Shown here in pieces: positions 32,832-41,332 of a DNA stretch of 64,000 nucleotides. The translations under genes and the position numbers were made by a program. Origin of the DNA: DATBSK01 sp964501785 (lineage in GTDB: Bacteria > Actinomycetota > Acidimicrobiia > IMCC26256 > PALSA-555); contig CAZCUD010000001.1 in NCBI GenBank assembly GCA_964501785.1, positions 186,001 through 250,000 of the forward strand, in the 5' to 3' direction. Position 1 is the stretch's first letter; each line of letters opens with the position of its first letter. The notes below the pieces were generated by a model. It had not been told where the DNA came from, ran no database searches, and saw nothing but the letters and a program-made list of their open reading frames with translations.

Positions 32832-33142
32832 ATGGCGGTCGATGACGTCCAGTTCCAGGCGCGGCGCGAGCTCGAGACAGCAGGCTTGAGCATGGAGACC
32901 GCCGCGTACCTCGTCGACGACCGTCCGCCGGGCGGCTGGGACTCGCTCGTGACCAAGGACTATCTCCGCGCCGAGCTCGCGAGATGCGAGTCGAGGTGGC
33001 TCAGTTGCGCCAGGAGCTGCACGGCGAGATCGCCGGCATTCGTAGCGAGCTCCATCAAGCGATGGTGAAGCAGACACGCTGGCTCGTCGGCGCAGTCTTC
33101 GTCGCGTTCGGCCTGTTCGCGGCGCTCGTCCGATACGCCTGA
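32832..33142 (+). pseudogene. Frameshifted coiled-coil membrane protein gene
   Basis: The first frame starts at ATG 32832 (ribosome-binding site AGGAGG) and reads MAVDDVQFQARRELETAGLS to LVTKDYLRAEL. From about 32984 another frame continues as MRVEVAQLRQELHGEIAGIR, then ends with a transmembrane helix (TRWLVGAVFVAFGLFAALVRYA). Joined, they give one protein of the common small actinobacterial type with N-terminal domain, coiled coil and C-terminal helix. The break near GCGAGATGCGAG is either a real frameshift, a sequencing error, or two overlapping coupled genes. Confidence 0.6.
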
Positions 33143-33306
33143 GGCGGGCGCGCCGCCACTCCTCGTACGCCGCCAGCAGCGCCGCGACGAGCTCGCGGCG
33201 GCGTTGCGCGTACTCCGCCGGCGCGACCATGTCGTCGCGTTGGGAGAGCTCCACCTGCCGAACGGGTGGGGCGTTGCACCGACGTGCGGCCTGCTTGACT
33301 GGCCCG

Positions 33307-33984
33307 ATGAGCGCCGAGGAGCCACCGAACCAGCCCACGATCGAGCGGATCCGTGAGCTGCTCACCGCGACGTGGGAACGGGCCAGCGGCGCGGCGGGCG
33401 GGTCGCTCGGGAGCGCCGAGGAGGCGCTCAACCGGGCGGTCGACAAGGCGGTCGCCGCCCGCTTCGAGGTGCCCGACGCCGAAGCGCTCCAACGGGCACT
33501 CGAGGCGAAGGGCTCGGTCGACGACTCGATCGCGAGCAGCAAGGCGGTGGCGGCGGTCGTGGCAGGGCTGCTCGCGCGGTTCGGCGCGCTGCGGCGGATC
33601 CCGGGAATCGCCGGCCGTTCCAACGCCTGGGTCGCCGGCGCCATGCTGGCCGGCAACCGGGTCCGCAAGACGGTCAGCCGGGGGCTGCGCGAGGTGCAGG
33701 TGCTCGCGTCCTACATCGCCGGGCGAGCAGCGCGTGAGGGCGTCGAGCTCGACGACCGGCTGCTCCGCGCGATCACCGTCGCGGTGTACCTGGATCCGTC
33801 GAAGCGGGTCGACCTCCGCTACCGAGGCACGCGGGCAGGCGCCGCGCTCGCAGGCCAGTGGACCGTGAGCGCGCTGCGCAGTGGCCCGGCGCCGGCGAGC
33901 ACGGTGCGTTCGTGGGTTGGCGCGGTCGACGAGCTGCGCTTCGCGGAGATCGCCGCCGACTGGCAGCAGCACTCGAGCGACTGA
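33307..33984 (+). CDS. Conserved hypothetical protein, Ala/Arg-rich helical
   Basis: Protein of 225 residues, ATG start. Mostly alpha-helical with alternating Ala, Arg and Glu. The segment AVAAVVAGLLARFGALRRIPGIAGRSNAWVAGAMLAGNRVRKTVSRGLREVQVLASYIAGRAAREG may form a membrane-associated helical pair. No family recognised. It is the last gene of the high-GC block before the lower-GC defence island, and its C-terminus shows no domain. Confidence 0.6.
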   Translation: MSAEEPPNQPTIERIRELLTATWERASGAAGGSLGSAEEALNRAVDKAVAARFEVPDAEALQRALEAKGSVDDSIASSKAVAAVVAGLLARFGALRRIPGIAGRSNAWVAGAMLAGNRVRKTVSRGLREVQVLASYIAGRAAREGVELDDRLLRAITVAVYLDPSKRVDLRYRGTRAGAALAGQWTVSALRSGPAPASTVRSWVGAVDELRFAEIAADWQQHSSD

Positions 33985-34020
33985 GGCGATGAGCCATGCG
34001 TCGTAGTCGCGCGGGCGAGG

Positions 34021-34884
34021 TCAGAGCGCAGGCGACTCAAGCCGGCGCCGCAGCTCGCGCAGGCGCGTTCGGTTCGGGGATGGACCGACGTGGTCCAGGT
34101 TGAAGGCTGGATCGAGCCTGCGGACAACGAGTGGCTCGAGTCCCTGAATCTGGCTTCGTTCAGGAATTGCGATCGCAGCGACCGAGAGATGGGAGGCGAT
34201 CCATTCACTGAGCTGCGTCTCGCTGTCGGATGTGAGGCGTCGACGGTCGGCAAGCTTCAATCCGAGCTGATCAAACAGGATCGCCGCGAACGTGCGACGC
34301 AGAGTCGATCCGTAGATGTTGCCGCGGACGTGATTGCCGCGCACTCGTGACCGCAGCGTCGCCTTCGAGGAAGCACCCGCCTGTCCCACGTACACGAGCG
34401 GTTTGATTCGATCATCGAAGGCAGCTTGAAGAGACTGAGTGCCCGACTCATCAACCCACCATGCGTAGAGTCCAGCCGAGGCTCCAACCGCTTCGTCGGG
34501 CGGAAACTCGGTTGGGTCGCCGGCATTTGTCGATGTGCCGAGGTACTCAACTACGCGCCGAAGGAGTGCAGCATCAGGTTCGGCCCCGAGTTCCTCGGGT
34601 GTGCTGCCACAGGCGCAGGGTGACCCGCCGCAACGAGGGCACCCGTTGGCGTAGCGGGCGGCCGCCTCGTCGATTGGAATCGAGAGTTGGCTCGCCAAGG
34701 ACACGAGCCACGCGAGGACGTCGCTGAGCTCGTGGACTTGCTCAGCGCGCGACCCCTTGCGCACTGCCTTGGCGAGTTCGCCGACCTCCTCGGCCAGCCA
34801 GGCCACGGTGCTCGGGATCCCCCGTGCGCGGTCACGATCGCCGTAGGTGGTTTCGATCTGTTCCTGGAAGGCTGCGAGCTCCAT
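34021..34884 (-). CDS. MazG pyrophosphohydrolase - zinc knuckle - GIY-YIG nuclease fusion
   Basis: Protein of 287 residues. Residues 1-75 carry the MazG metal motif: Glu32, Glu33, Glu36 (AEEVGE) and Glu52, Asp55 (HELSD). Residues 82-92 form a small Cys4 site (CPRCGGSPCAC). From about 135 a GIY-YIG-like domain begins, with GLYAWWV, LVYVGQAG and LRSRVRGNHVRG. MazG enzymes hydrolyse nucleoside triphosphates and GIY-YIG enzymes cut nucleic acid, so the fusion could deplete nucleotides and cut DNA during phage attack (inference). It is divergent from the helicase gene across a symmetric 56-nt promoter. Confidence 0.8.
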   Translation of the reverse strand: MELAAFQEQIETTYGDRDRARGIPSTVAWLAEEVGELAKAVRKGSRAEQVHELSDVLAWLVSLASQLSIPIDEAAARYANGCPRCGGSPCACGSTPEELGAEPDAALLRRVVEYLGTSTNAGDPTEFPPDEAVGASAGLYAWWVDESGTQSLQAAFDDRIKPLVYVGQAGASSKATLRSRVRGNHVRGNIYGSTLRRTFAAILFDQLGLKLADRRRLTSDSETQLSEWIASHLSVAAIAIPERSQIQGLEPLVVRRLDPAFNLDHVGPSPNRTRLRELRRRLESPAL

Positions 34885-34885
34885 G

Positions 34886-34938
34886 TCGAGATTCTCTCGT
34901 CTCTCGCGGGAGCAGCGTCGACTGCGCCAGAATCTCGA
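34886..34938. promoter_or_regulatory. Divergent promoter with perfect 10-bp inverted repeat abutting both starts
   Basis: TCGAGATTCT (34886-34895) and AGAATCTCGA (34929-34938) are exact inverted copies 33 nt apart. Each ends 1-2 nt from a start codon (ATG 34884 on minus, GTG 34941 on plus). Each contains an AGAAT-type -10 box 6-7 nt before its start, so both messages look leaderless and could share one regulator. Confidence 0.65.
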
Positions 34939-34940
34939 TC

Positions 34941-37900
34941 GTGGCAGGGGATCTTGGGCGAGGCGTCTACGAGACGCTCATGACGGCCGCGCTCGAAGCT
35001 CGGATCGACGAACTCAAGCAAGCACGGCTGGACGCGCAAGTCGACGACCTTGCGAACGCCGAAGCGCCTGACCGCCTTTCCCGGCACGTCGGCGATGTCG
35101 TGAGGAGAGCGCTCGAAAGCCTTCCTGAAGACAGCCGTGCTCAAGTCGGTGCCGACCTCGTCCGTCGACTGCTGGAGGAGCTGGCGGACACGACCGACGC
35201 AGTCGTACCGGTCGAGGACCTGCCCCTCTCGCCGGCTCGGGTGCTCGGGGCGGTGCTGGCCCGTCTCCCCGACGGGACGAACGAAGCATTGAAGCCGCCG
35301 CTCACACCACTCCTCGACACAACGTTGCTCACGAACTCGCCAGGTGAGCCCGCAGTGGGTCACGAGCTCCGAGCAGAGATCCAGTCAGCTGACGCCATTG
35401 ATGCCGTCGTCGCCTTCGTCAGGTTCAGCGGCATCAAGCCGCTCACGGAGGAGTTGCGCCGTCACTGCCAGGCCGGCCGGCCGTTGCGAGTGCTCACGAC
35501 GACGTACACCAACAGCACCGAATTGGCTGCACTTGAACTGCTTGAACGGCTCGGCGCCGAGGTCCGTGTCTCCTACAACACGACGGGGACTCGACTCCAC
35601 GCGAAGGCGTGGGTCTTCCACCGATCGACCGGCTACTCGACGGCCTACATCGGTTCCTCGAACCTCACGCACATGGCTCAGATCACCGGAGCCGAATGGA
35701 ATGTCCGAGTCTCAGGCGCACGCAATCCTGATGTGGTCGAGAAGATGAACGCAGTGTTCTCGGCTTACTGGGAGAGCGGCGACTTTCTACCCTTCGACCG
35801 AGAGCAGTTCCTAGCGCGAACAGCGACACTCGAGCACGAGTCGCGCCTGCCTCCGGTCGAAATCCAGCTCCGTCCCTTCCAGGACCGGTTGCTCGAGGAG
35901 ATTGCAGTGTCTCGAGACGCCGGGCATCACAGCAACCTGCTCGTCGCTGCAACGGGCACCGGGAAGACGGTCATGGCCGCAGTCGATTACTCCCGTCTCC
36001 AACGGACCCTGCCGCGTGCCCGACTGCTCTTCGTCGCGCACCGCGAAGAGATCCTTGATCAGAGCCGAGACACGTTCCGACTTGCTCTGCGGGACGCAGC
36101 GTTCGGCGAGAAGTGGCTGGGAGGGAAGCGCCCGACTCGCTTCGACCACGTCTTCGCATCGATCCAGAGCCTGCGCCGCTCGGTCGACCAGATCGATCCC
36201 GAGCACTTCGATGTGGTCATCGTCGACGAATTCCACCATGCCGCTGCTGACTCGTACACCGCGCTCCTTGACCGCGTGCGCCCGCGCGAGCTTCTCGGAT
36301 TGACTGCAACCCCGGAGCGGGCAGATGGCCTCGACGTCCTCAAGTACTTCGACGGCAGGATCGCCGCGGAGCTCCGAGTCTGGGACGCCATTGATCAGCA
36401 ACATCTCGCGCCGTTCCTCTATTTCGGAATCCACGACGGTCTCGACCTCCGCAAGGTCTCCTGGAAGCGGGGTGTTGGCTACGACATCAACGAACTGACG
36501 AACGTGATGACGTCCGACCACGCTTGGGCGCGCCGCGTCATCGCACAGGTGATCGAGCACGTCGACGTCTCCCGGATGCGAGCACTCGGATTTTGCGTCT
36601 CCATCACTCATGCCAGATTCATTGCGACGCAGTTCACCGAAGCTGGCATTTCAGCTGTTGCAGTCTGGGGTGACAGTCCGCCTGAGGAGCGCAGCGCGGC
36701 TCTTCGCAATCTGGCCGAAGGGACCGTGAAGGTCGTCTTCTCTGTCGACCTGTTCAACGAAGGCATCGACGTGCCGTCGGTCGACACGCTCCTGCTGCTT
36801 CGCCCCACGGACAGCGCGACGCTCTTCCTCCAGCAGCTCGGCCGAGGCCTTCGCCGCACGGACGGCAAGGACGCCTGCACGGTTCTTGACTTCGTCGGCC
36901 AGCACAGGAAGGAGTTCCGTTTCGATCGGCGGTTCCGAGCCTTGCTCGGCGGGTCCAGGACCGAGATCGAACGACAAGTCCGCGACGACTTTCCCTTCCT
37001 CCCATCTGGGTGCGACATCGAGCTCGACGCAGTTGCACGCGAGATCGTGCTGAACAGCATCCGCAACGCGATTCCGTCGGAATGGCGGTCGAAGTGTCGA
37101 GAACTGCAAAGCCTCGGCGACGTCTCGCTTCAGGAGTATCTCGACGGCACCGGCCTGGAGCTCGAAGACGTCTACGCCGCCAACCATTCATGGTCGGAAA
37201 TGCGCCGCGAGGTCGGCTACGCGACCGCACCAGCGGGGCCGGACGAGCGCCCGCTGCTGCGGTCGGTCGGCCGGTTACTGCACGTTGACGACCGCCCGCG
37301 CTTGGATGCATACAGGACACTCGTCGGCAACGAGGTGCCGCCGTCGCTCTCGACGCTCTCCGACGTCGATCGACGATTCGCTCGAATGCTGGTCGCGTCG
37401 ATGACGACGCTCCGTACGAAGGGCACCCTTGAGGACGGCATCGCTCAGCTTTGGCAGCACCCCCAAGTGCTCGCCGAGCTCAGGGAGCTGTTCGATCTGC
37501 TGCCTGAGCGGGTCGACCACGTGCACGAGCCCATAGGTCTTGCCTCGAGCGTTCCGCTGCGGGTGCACGCTCGCTACTCGAGAGTCGAGATCCTTTCCGC
37601 TTTCGGGATCGGGGCCGGAGTCAAGCCTCCGAACTGGCAGGCAGGCGTGTGGTGGGACTCCGGTAGTCGAACGGATTTGTTCGCCTTCACCCTCGACAAG
37701 TCATCCGGCTCGTTCTCTCCGACGACCAGATATCGCGACTACGCGATCAGCCGGGATCTGATCCATTGGGAGAGCCAGTCTGCAACGTCGGTTGCGAGCC
37801 CGACCGGGCAGCGCTACCTGCACCACCTTCAACAGGGGAGCAGTGTCGTGCTCTTCGCCCGTGTTCGCGCCGATGACCGAGCCCTATGGTGCCTTGGCCC

Positions 37901-38009
37901 TGCGACCTACGTGCGCCACGAAGGCGACCGTCCGATCGCGGTCACATGGCGCCTGCACCATTCCCTTCCAGGTGATCTCTATGCCGATTTCGCCGCGGCG
38001 GTCGCTTGA
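34941..38009 (+). CDS. PLD nuclease - superfamily 2 helicase - DUF3427 protein
   Basis: Protein of 1022 residues. After an N-terminal helical part (GRGVYETLMTAALEARIDE) there is a phospholipase-D-type nuclease (LHAKAWVF near 219 followed by IGSSNLT). The SF2 helicase has ATGTGKT near 336, DEFHH near 427, LTATPER and QLGRGLRR near 631. A long C-terminal DUF3427-like region follows. Such proteins occur in defence islands and presumably bind, unwind and cut foreign DNA. GTG 34941 is chosen because it keeps the conserved GxYETL start and fits the leaderless promoter; ATG 34980 is an alternative. Confidence 0.87.
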   Translation: MAGDLGRGVYETLMTAALEARIDELKQARLDAQVDDLANAEAPDRLSRHVGDVVRRALESLPEDSRAQVGADLVRRLLEELADTTDAVVPVEDLPLSPARVLGAVLARLPDGTNEALKPPLTPLLDTTLLTNSPGEPAVGHELRAEIQSADAIDAVVAFVRFSGIKPLTEELRRHCQAGRPLRVLTTTYTNSTELAALELLERLGAEVRVSYNTTGTRLHAKAWVFHRSTGYSTAYIGSSNLTHMAQITGAEWNVRVSGARNPDVVEKMNAVFSAYWESGDFLPFDREQFLARTATLEHESRLPPVEIQLRPFQDRLLEEIAVSRDAGHHSNLLVAATGTGKTVMAAVDYSRLQRTLPRARLLFVAHREEILDQSRDTFRLALRDAAFGEKWLGGKRPTRFDHVFASIQSLRRSVDQIDPEHFDVVIVDEFHHAAADSYTALLDRVRPRELLGLTATPERADGLDVLKYFDGRIAAELRVWDAIDQQHLAPFLYFGIHDGLDLRKVSWKRGVGYDINELTNVMTSDHAWARRVIAQVIEHVDVSRMRALGFCVSITHARFIATQFTEAGISAVAVWGDSPPEERSAALRNLAEGTVKVVFSVDLFNEGIDVPSVDTLLLLRPTDSATLFLQQLGRGLRRTDGKDACTVLDFVGQHRKEFRFDRRFRALLGGSRTEIERQVRDDFPFLPSGCDIELDAVAREIVLNSIRNAIPSEWRSKCRELQSLGDVSLQEYLDGTGLELEDVYAANHSWSEMRREVGYATAPAGPDERPLLRSVGRLLHVDDRPRLDAYRTLVGNEVPPSLSTLSDVDRRFARMLVASMTTLRTKGTLEDGIAQLWQHPQVLAELRELFDLLPERVDHVHEPIGLASSVPLRVHARYSRVEILSAFGIGAGVKPPNWQAGVWWDSGSRTDLFAFTLDKSSGSFSPTTRYRDYAISRDLIHWESQSATSVASPTGQRYLHHLQQGSSVVLFARVRADDRALWCLGPATYVRHEGDRPIAVTWRLHHSLPGDLYADFAAAVA

Positions 38010-38049
38010 AGCTCATCGACTTCCGCTTATCGCTCTACGCTGACTCGCA

Positions 38050-38994
38050 ATGAGGGTCGACGAGGCGAGGCAGATTGTCTTAGACCTCATCACCGCGGAC
38101 GTCGCCCAAGGAGATCTCCCCGTCGTTGTCGATCCGTCGCCGCCGAGCGGTCTTGATCCCAGCATGTTCCGAATCAACGACAAGGTCGCGCGTCCAATCC
38201 ACCACTACAGCGGCTGGAACGTGCCGATCGACCTTGGATGGTTCACCGACAAATTCGACGAACCGCGAATTCATGGACAGCCCTTCTACTGGTACGCCTT
38301 CGCGATTCCGAAGCGCTCTCGGTATCTTCGCGATCACTATCTGCTCTGCGATTTCCTACAGGTACGCGAATGGGTGCGTGATTTTCGCGCGCCGCTTGGG
38401 CGTGATCACCGTGACCATCGTTTTTGGCGGGCAGACCTCCGCATCTACGTCAACGACGGTCGTGAACAAGAGGGGTATTTTCGTTGGGGTGATGAACCGG
38501 TGGGCGAGGCCGTTCGACCAGACCGGGTGTTCGAGCTGGACAACGTCGCAACGATCGCGGATGCCGCGCTGATTGGCGCACGAGTTGGAGCGCTTGCAAG
38601 AGGTGGCGAGTCAGCCGCACATCGGCAGCTGAAGTTGTACGTCGCATCGCATCCTCAGGAATTCGGACTGAGTTCTCATGCGCGCCCGCACGTGGAGTAC
38701 AGGTTCCAGACGGGGGATCGGGTGGACGTCCTGTTCGAGAATCACGTGCCGGATCGGACCGTTGTTGAGGTAGAGATCGAAGGATCGGACAACATCTGCG
38801 TCGGTATCCACCAAGCGATCAAGTACCGCACGCTTGCCGAAGCTGACTCGGGATATCCGCTTCTCAGTAGCCGGGTCGGGTCACTGGTCGTCGCCTATGA
38901 CACTGACTACGCAGCGGCTAGCGCTCTCGCCGATCGGTACGACATTCGACTGCAGTCGGTCGATCGCGATGTGATACTCGCGTCGGCGGTGTGA
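38050..38994 (+). CDS. Uncharacterised protein with C-terminal PD-(D/E)XK-like nuclease domain
   Basis: Protein of 314 residues. Residues 1-170 match nothing I recognise and are rich in Trp, Tyr, His and Asp (HHYSGWNVPIDLGWFTDKFD). The C-terminus has HPQEFGL, HVEYRF (Glu216), DRVDVLFE (Asp226), VVEVEIEG (Glu240, Glu242) and HQAIKYR (Gln255, Lys258). That is a PD-(D/E)XK layout with Glu in place of the usual Lys. It starts 41 nt after the helicase stop and is probably its partner. A TACGCT box lies 8 nt before the ATG. Confidence 0.65.
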   Translation: MRVDEARQIVLDLITADVAQGDLPVVVDPSPPSGLDPSMFRINDKVARPIHHYSGWNVPIDLGWFTDKFDEPRIHGQPFYWYAFAIPKRSRYLRDHYLLCDFLQVREWVRDFRAPLGRDHRDHRFWRADLRIYVNDGREQEGYFRWGDEPVGEAVRPDRVFELDNVATIADAALIGARVGALARGGESAAHRQLKLYVASHPQEFGLSSHARPHVEYRFQTGDRVDVLFENHVPDRTVVEVEIEGSDNICVGIHQAIKYRTLAEADSGYPLLSSRVGSLVVAYDTDYAAASALADRYDIRLQSVDRDVILASAV

Positions 38995-39086
38995 ACGATG
39001 GCCTACCCGAGACTCGGCAGCCCGGCCGCCTTGTTACCCGACAGAAGCTGTTGCTCGAACGACGGCGATACCTAGGTTGACCGCCG

Positions 39087-40961
39087 ATGCATCTGTATAG
39101 CGGGACGTCGATTGACTTCATCGACCAGACGCAGCGCAACCAGATCGCCGGACGCCTTTCGGACAAGTTCTTCGAGCACTTCCGGTACCGGCCACCCGAG
39201 AGCGAGGTGCGTTCGTGGCAGAACTCGCTGGTGCGCATGGCGTCGGTCATGGAGCTCGGAGATCTCCGTGACCAGGGCGTCATCGTCGAGTACCAGTTGC
39301 CGCTGACCTCGAAGCGCCTCGATGTCATGCTCACAGGGCATGGATCCGGCGGCGTTCCCGGGGCCGTTGTCGTCGAGCTCAAGCAGTGGGACAAGGTCAG
39401 CGAGTCGCCGATCGACGAGTGCGTCGAGACCTTCGTCGGCTCTCGGCTGAGGGACGTCTTGCATCCGTCGCGCCAGGTGGGTGACTACCAGCAGTATCTC
39501 CTCGACACGCACACAGCCTTCTCTGATGGTGGGATCGTGCTGCGTTCGTGCGGCTACTTGCACAACATGAAGAAGACGAACGCGAGCGTCCTCTTCGGCG
39601 ATGCATTCGCAGACCTCGTCCGGCAGTGGCCTGCGTTTACCGGCGACGATCTCGACGAGATGGTGCCGTTCCTCGGTGCGGCGGTCGGCGAAGGCGGCGG
39701 CGTCGAACCGCTCCAGCGCGTCCTCGAAGGGCGATACCGACCACATCGTCGGCTCCTCGAGCACACCGCGGCGGTGATTCGCAACGAGCCGGTCTTTACG
39801 CTGCTCGATGAGCAGCGCGTCGCATTCAATCACGTCCTCACGTTGGTGCGGACTCGCCAACTCAGCGACCGGTCGACGGTTGCACTCGTCCACGGTGGAC
39901 CCGGGACGGGCAAGAGTCTCATCGCGGTCAATCTGCTCGCGGAGATGGCCGCGCAGGGATATGTCACTCTCCATGCGACCGGATCGAAGGCGTTCACGGA
40001 GAACCTCCGCAAGCAGGTCGGTAGCAGGGCAGCGAAGCAGTTCGTCTACTTCAACTCGTTCACCGCTGCCGAGCCCGGGTCGATCGATCTCCTCGTCTGC
40101 GACGAGGCGCATCGGATTCGGGAGTCCAGCAACAACCGCTTCACCAAGAGGGATCGGCGATCTGATCGTGAGCAGATCGAAGAGCTGCTGGACGTCGCAA
40201 AGGTCAGTGTCTTCTTGATCGACGACATGCAAGTCGTTCGGCCCGGTGAGGTCGGGTCGTCGGAGATGATCCGTGAGGCCGCCGCAGCACGGGGAGCGAC
40301 CGTCGTCGAGCATCAACTCGAGGCTCAGTTCCGCAGCAACGGGTCGGATGCGTACGTGCAGTGGGTGGACAACACCCTCGACCTGCGCAAGACGCCGACC
40401 ATCTTGTGGGAGCGAGACGACCCGTTCGACTTCGACGTCGTCGATATTCCGGAGGAGCTCGACGCACTCATCCGCGGCCGAGCTGACCAGGGCTATTCCG
40501 CTCGTCTCGTCGCCGGGTTCTGCTGGCCATGGAGCCAACCCAACGATGACGGAACGCTGGCCGAAGACGTCAAGATCGATGGCTGGTCGAGGGCGTGGAA
40601 CGCTCGACCGGAGGGTCGACGACTCGCCCAAGGCATCCCGAAGAGCAACTTCTGGGCATCCGACCCGGCTGGCATCGATCAGGTCGGATGCGTGTACACG
40701 GCGCAAGGATTCGAGTTCGACTACGTCGGCGTGATCTGGGGTCGGGATCTCGTGTACCGGTTCGACGAGGGTTGGGTCGGTCAGCCGGAGTTCAGCCACG
40801 ATTCCGTCGTGAAGCGATCGGCGAAGCGATCGATCGGTGAGTTCACGCGCCTCGTGAAGCACACGTACCGTGTCTTGTTGACGCGTGGGTTGCTTGGATG
40901 TGCGGTGTACTTCGAGGATCCCCAAACCCGTGATTTCGTGCTCTCACGGACCGAGCGATGA
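39087..40961 (+). CDS. DUF2075 nuclease-helicase protein
   Basis: Protein of 624 residues. The N-terminus has a PD-(D/E)XK-like set: Glu68 (VEYQLP), Asp79 (KRLDVML) and Glu97-x-Lys99 (VVVELKQW). The ATPase has Walker A GGPGTGKS at 270-277 and Walker B LLVCDEAH at about 335-342. The C-terminal superfamily-1 part (VGCVYTAQGFEFDYVGVIWG, then YRVLLTRGLLG) matches DUF2075, a Schlafen/UvrD-like helicase. Family members are common in defence islands. It overlaps the MazG-like gene by ATGA, so both are made together. Confidence 0.87.
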   Translation: MHLYSGTSIDFIDQTQRNQIAGRLSDKFFEHFRYRPPESEVRSWQNSLVRMASVMELGDLRDQGVIVEYQLPLTSKRLDVMLTGHGSGGVPGAVVVELKQWDKVSESPIDECVETFVGSRLRDVLHPSRQVGDYQQYLLDTHTAFSDGGIVLRSCGYLHNMKKTNASVLFGDAFADLVRQWPAFTGDDLDEMVPFLGAAVGEGGGVEPLQRVLEGRYRPHRRLLEHTAAVIRNEPVFTLLDEQRVAFNHVLTLVRTRQLSDRSTVALVHGGPGTGKSLIAVNLLAEMAAQGYVTLHATGSKAFTENLRKQVGSRAAKQFVYFNSFTAAEPGSIDLLVCDEAHRIRESSNNRFTKRDRRSDREQIEELLDVAKVSVFLIDDMQVVRPGEVGSSEMIREAAAARGATVVEHQLEAQFRSNGSDAYVQWVDNTLDLRKTPTILWERDDPFDFDVVDIPEELDALIRGRADQGYSARLVAGFCWPWSQPNDDGTLAEDVKIDGWSRAWNARPEGRRLAQGIPKSNFWASDPAGIDQVGCVYTAQGFEFDYVGVIWGRDLVYRFDEGWVGQPEFSHDSVVKRSAKRSIGEFTRLVKHTYRVLLTRGLLGCAVYFEDPQTRDFVLSRTER

Positions 40962-41314
40962 CCCCCGATCGGCTGGACAGCCTCCAGCTGCGATTGCGTA
41001 GCTTCGCCGAGGCTCGGGATTGGATGCAGTTTCACACTCCGAAGAACGTCGCAATGGCCTTGGTGGTTGAGGCCTCGGAACTCCTGGAGATCTTCCAGTG
41101 GCTCACACCGCAAGAGTCCGAATTGGTGATGCGCGAGCGAGGAGACGACGTCCGTGACGAACTTGCGGACGTACTGATCTACCTCGTGAGAATCGCGGAC
41201 ATCCTTGACGTCGACCTGCTAGCGGCAGCGTTGGAGAAGCTTGAACGCAACGAGCACCGCTTTCCGCCGCTCCATAAGCGTGAATTGGATCAAGGGCACT
41301 CGCAACCGAAATGA
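40958..41314 (+). CDS. MazG-like nucleotide pyrophosphohydrolase
   Basis: Protein of 118 residues with the single MazG-like domain: Glu38, Glu41, Glu44 (VEASELLEIFQW) and Glu68, Asp71 (RDELADVLIYLV). It resembles dCTPase/RS21-C6-type pyrophosphohydrolases that remove non-canonical or excess dNTPs. The start overlaps the helicase stop by 4 nt. A second MazG domain lies in the fusion protein at 34021-34884, so nucleotide control looks like a theme of this island. Confidence 0.88.
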   Translation: MTPDRLDSLQLRLRSFAEARDWMQFHTPKNVAMALVVEASELLEIFQWLTPQESELVMRERGDDVRDELADVLIYLVRIADILDVDLLAAALEKLERNEHRFPPLHKRELDQGHSQPK

Positions 41315-41332
41315 GGGAGCGGTCGCGTCTAC

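Noticed and set aside
39072..40925. 617-codon minus-strand frame opposite the DUF2075 gene
   Set aside because: The plus strand has Walker motifs and a nuclease signature; the reverse frame has none.
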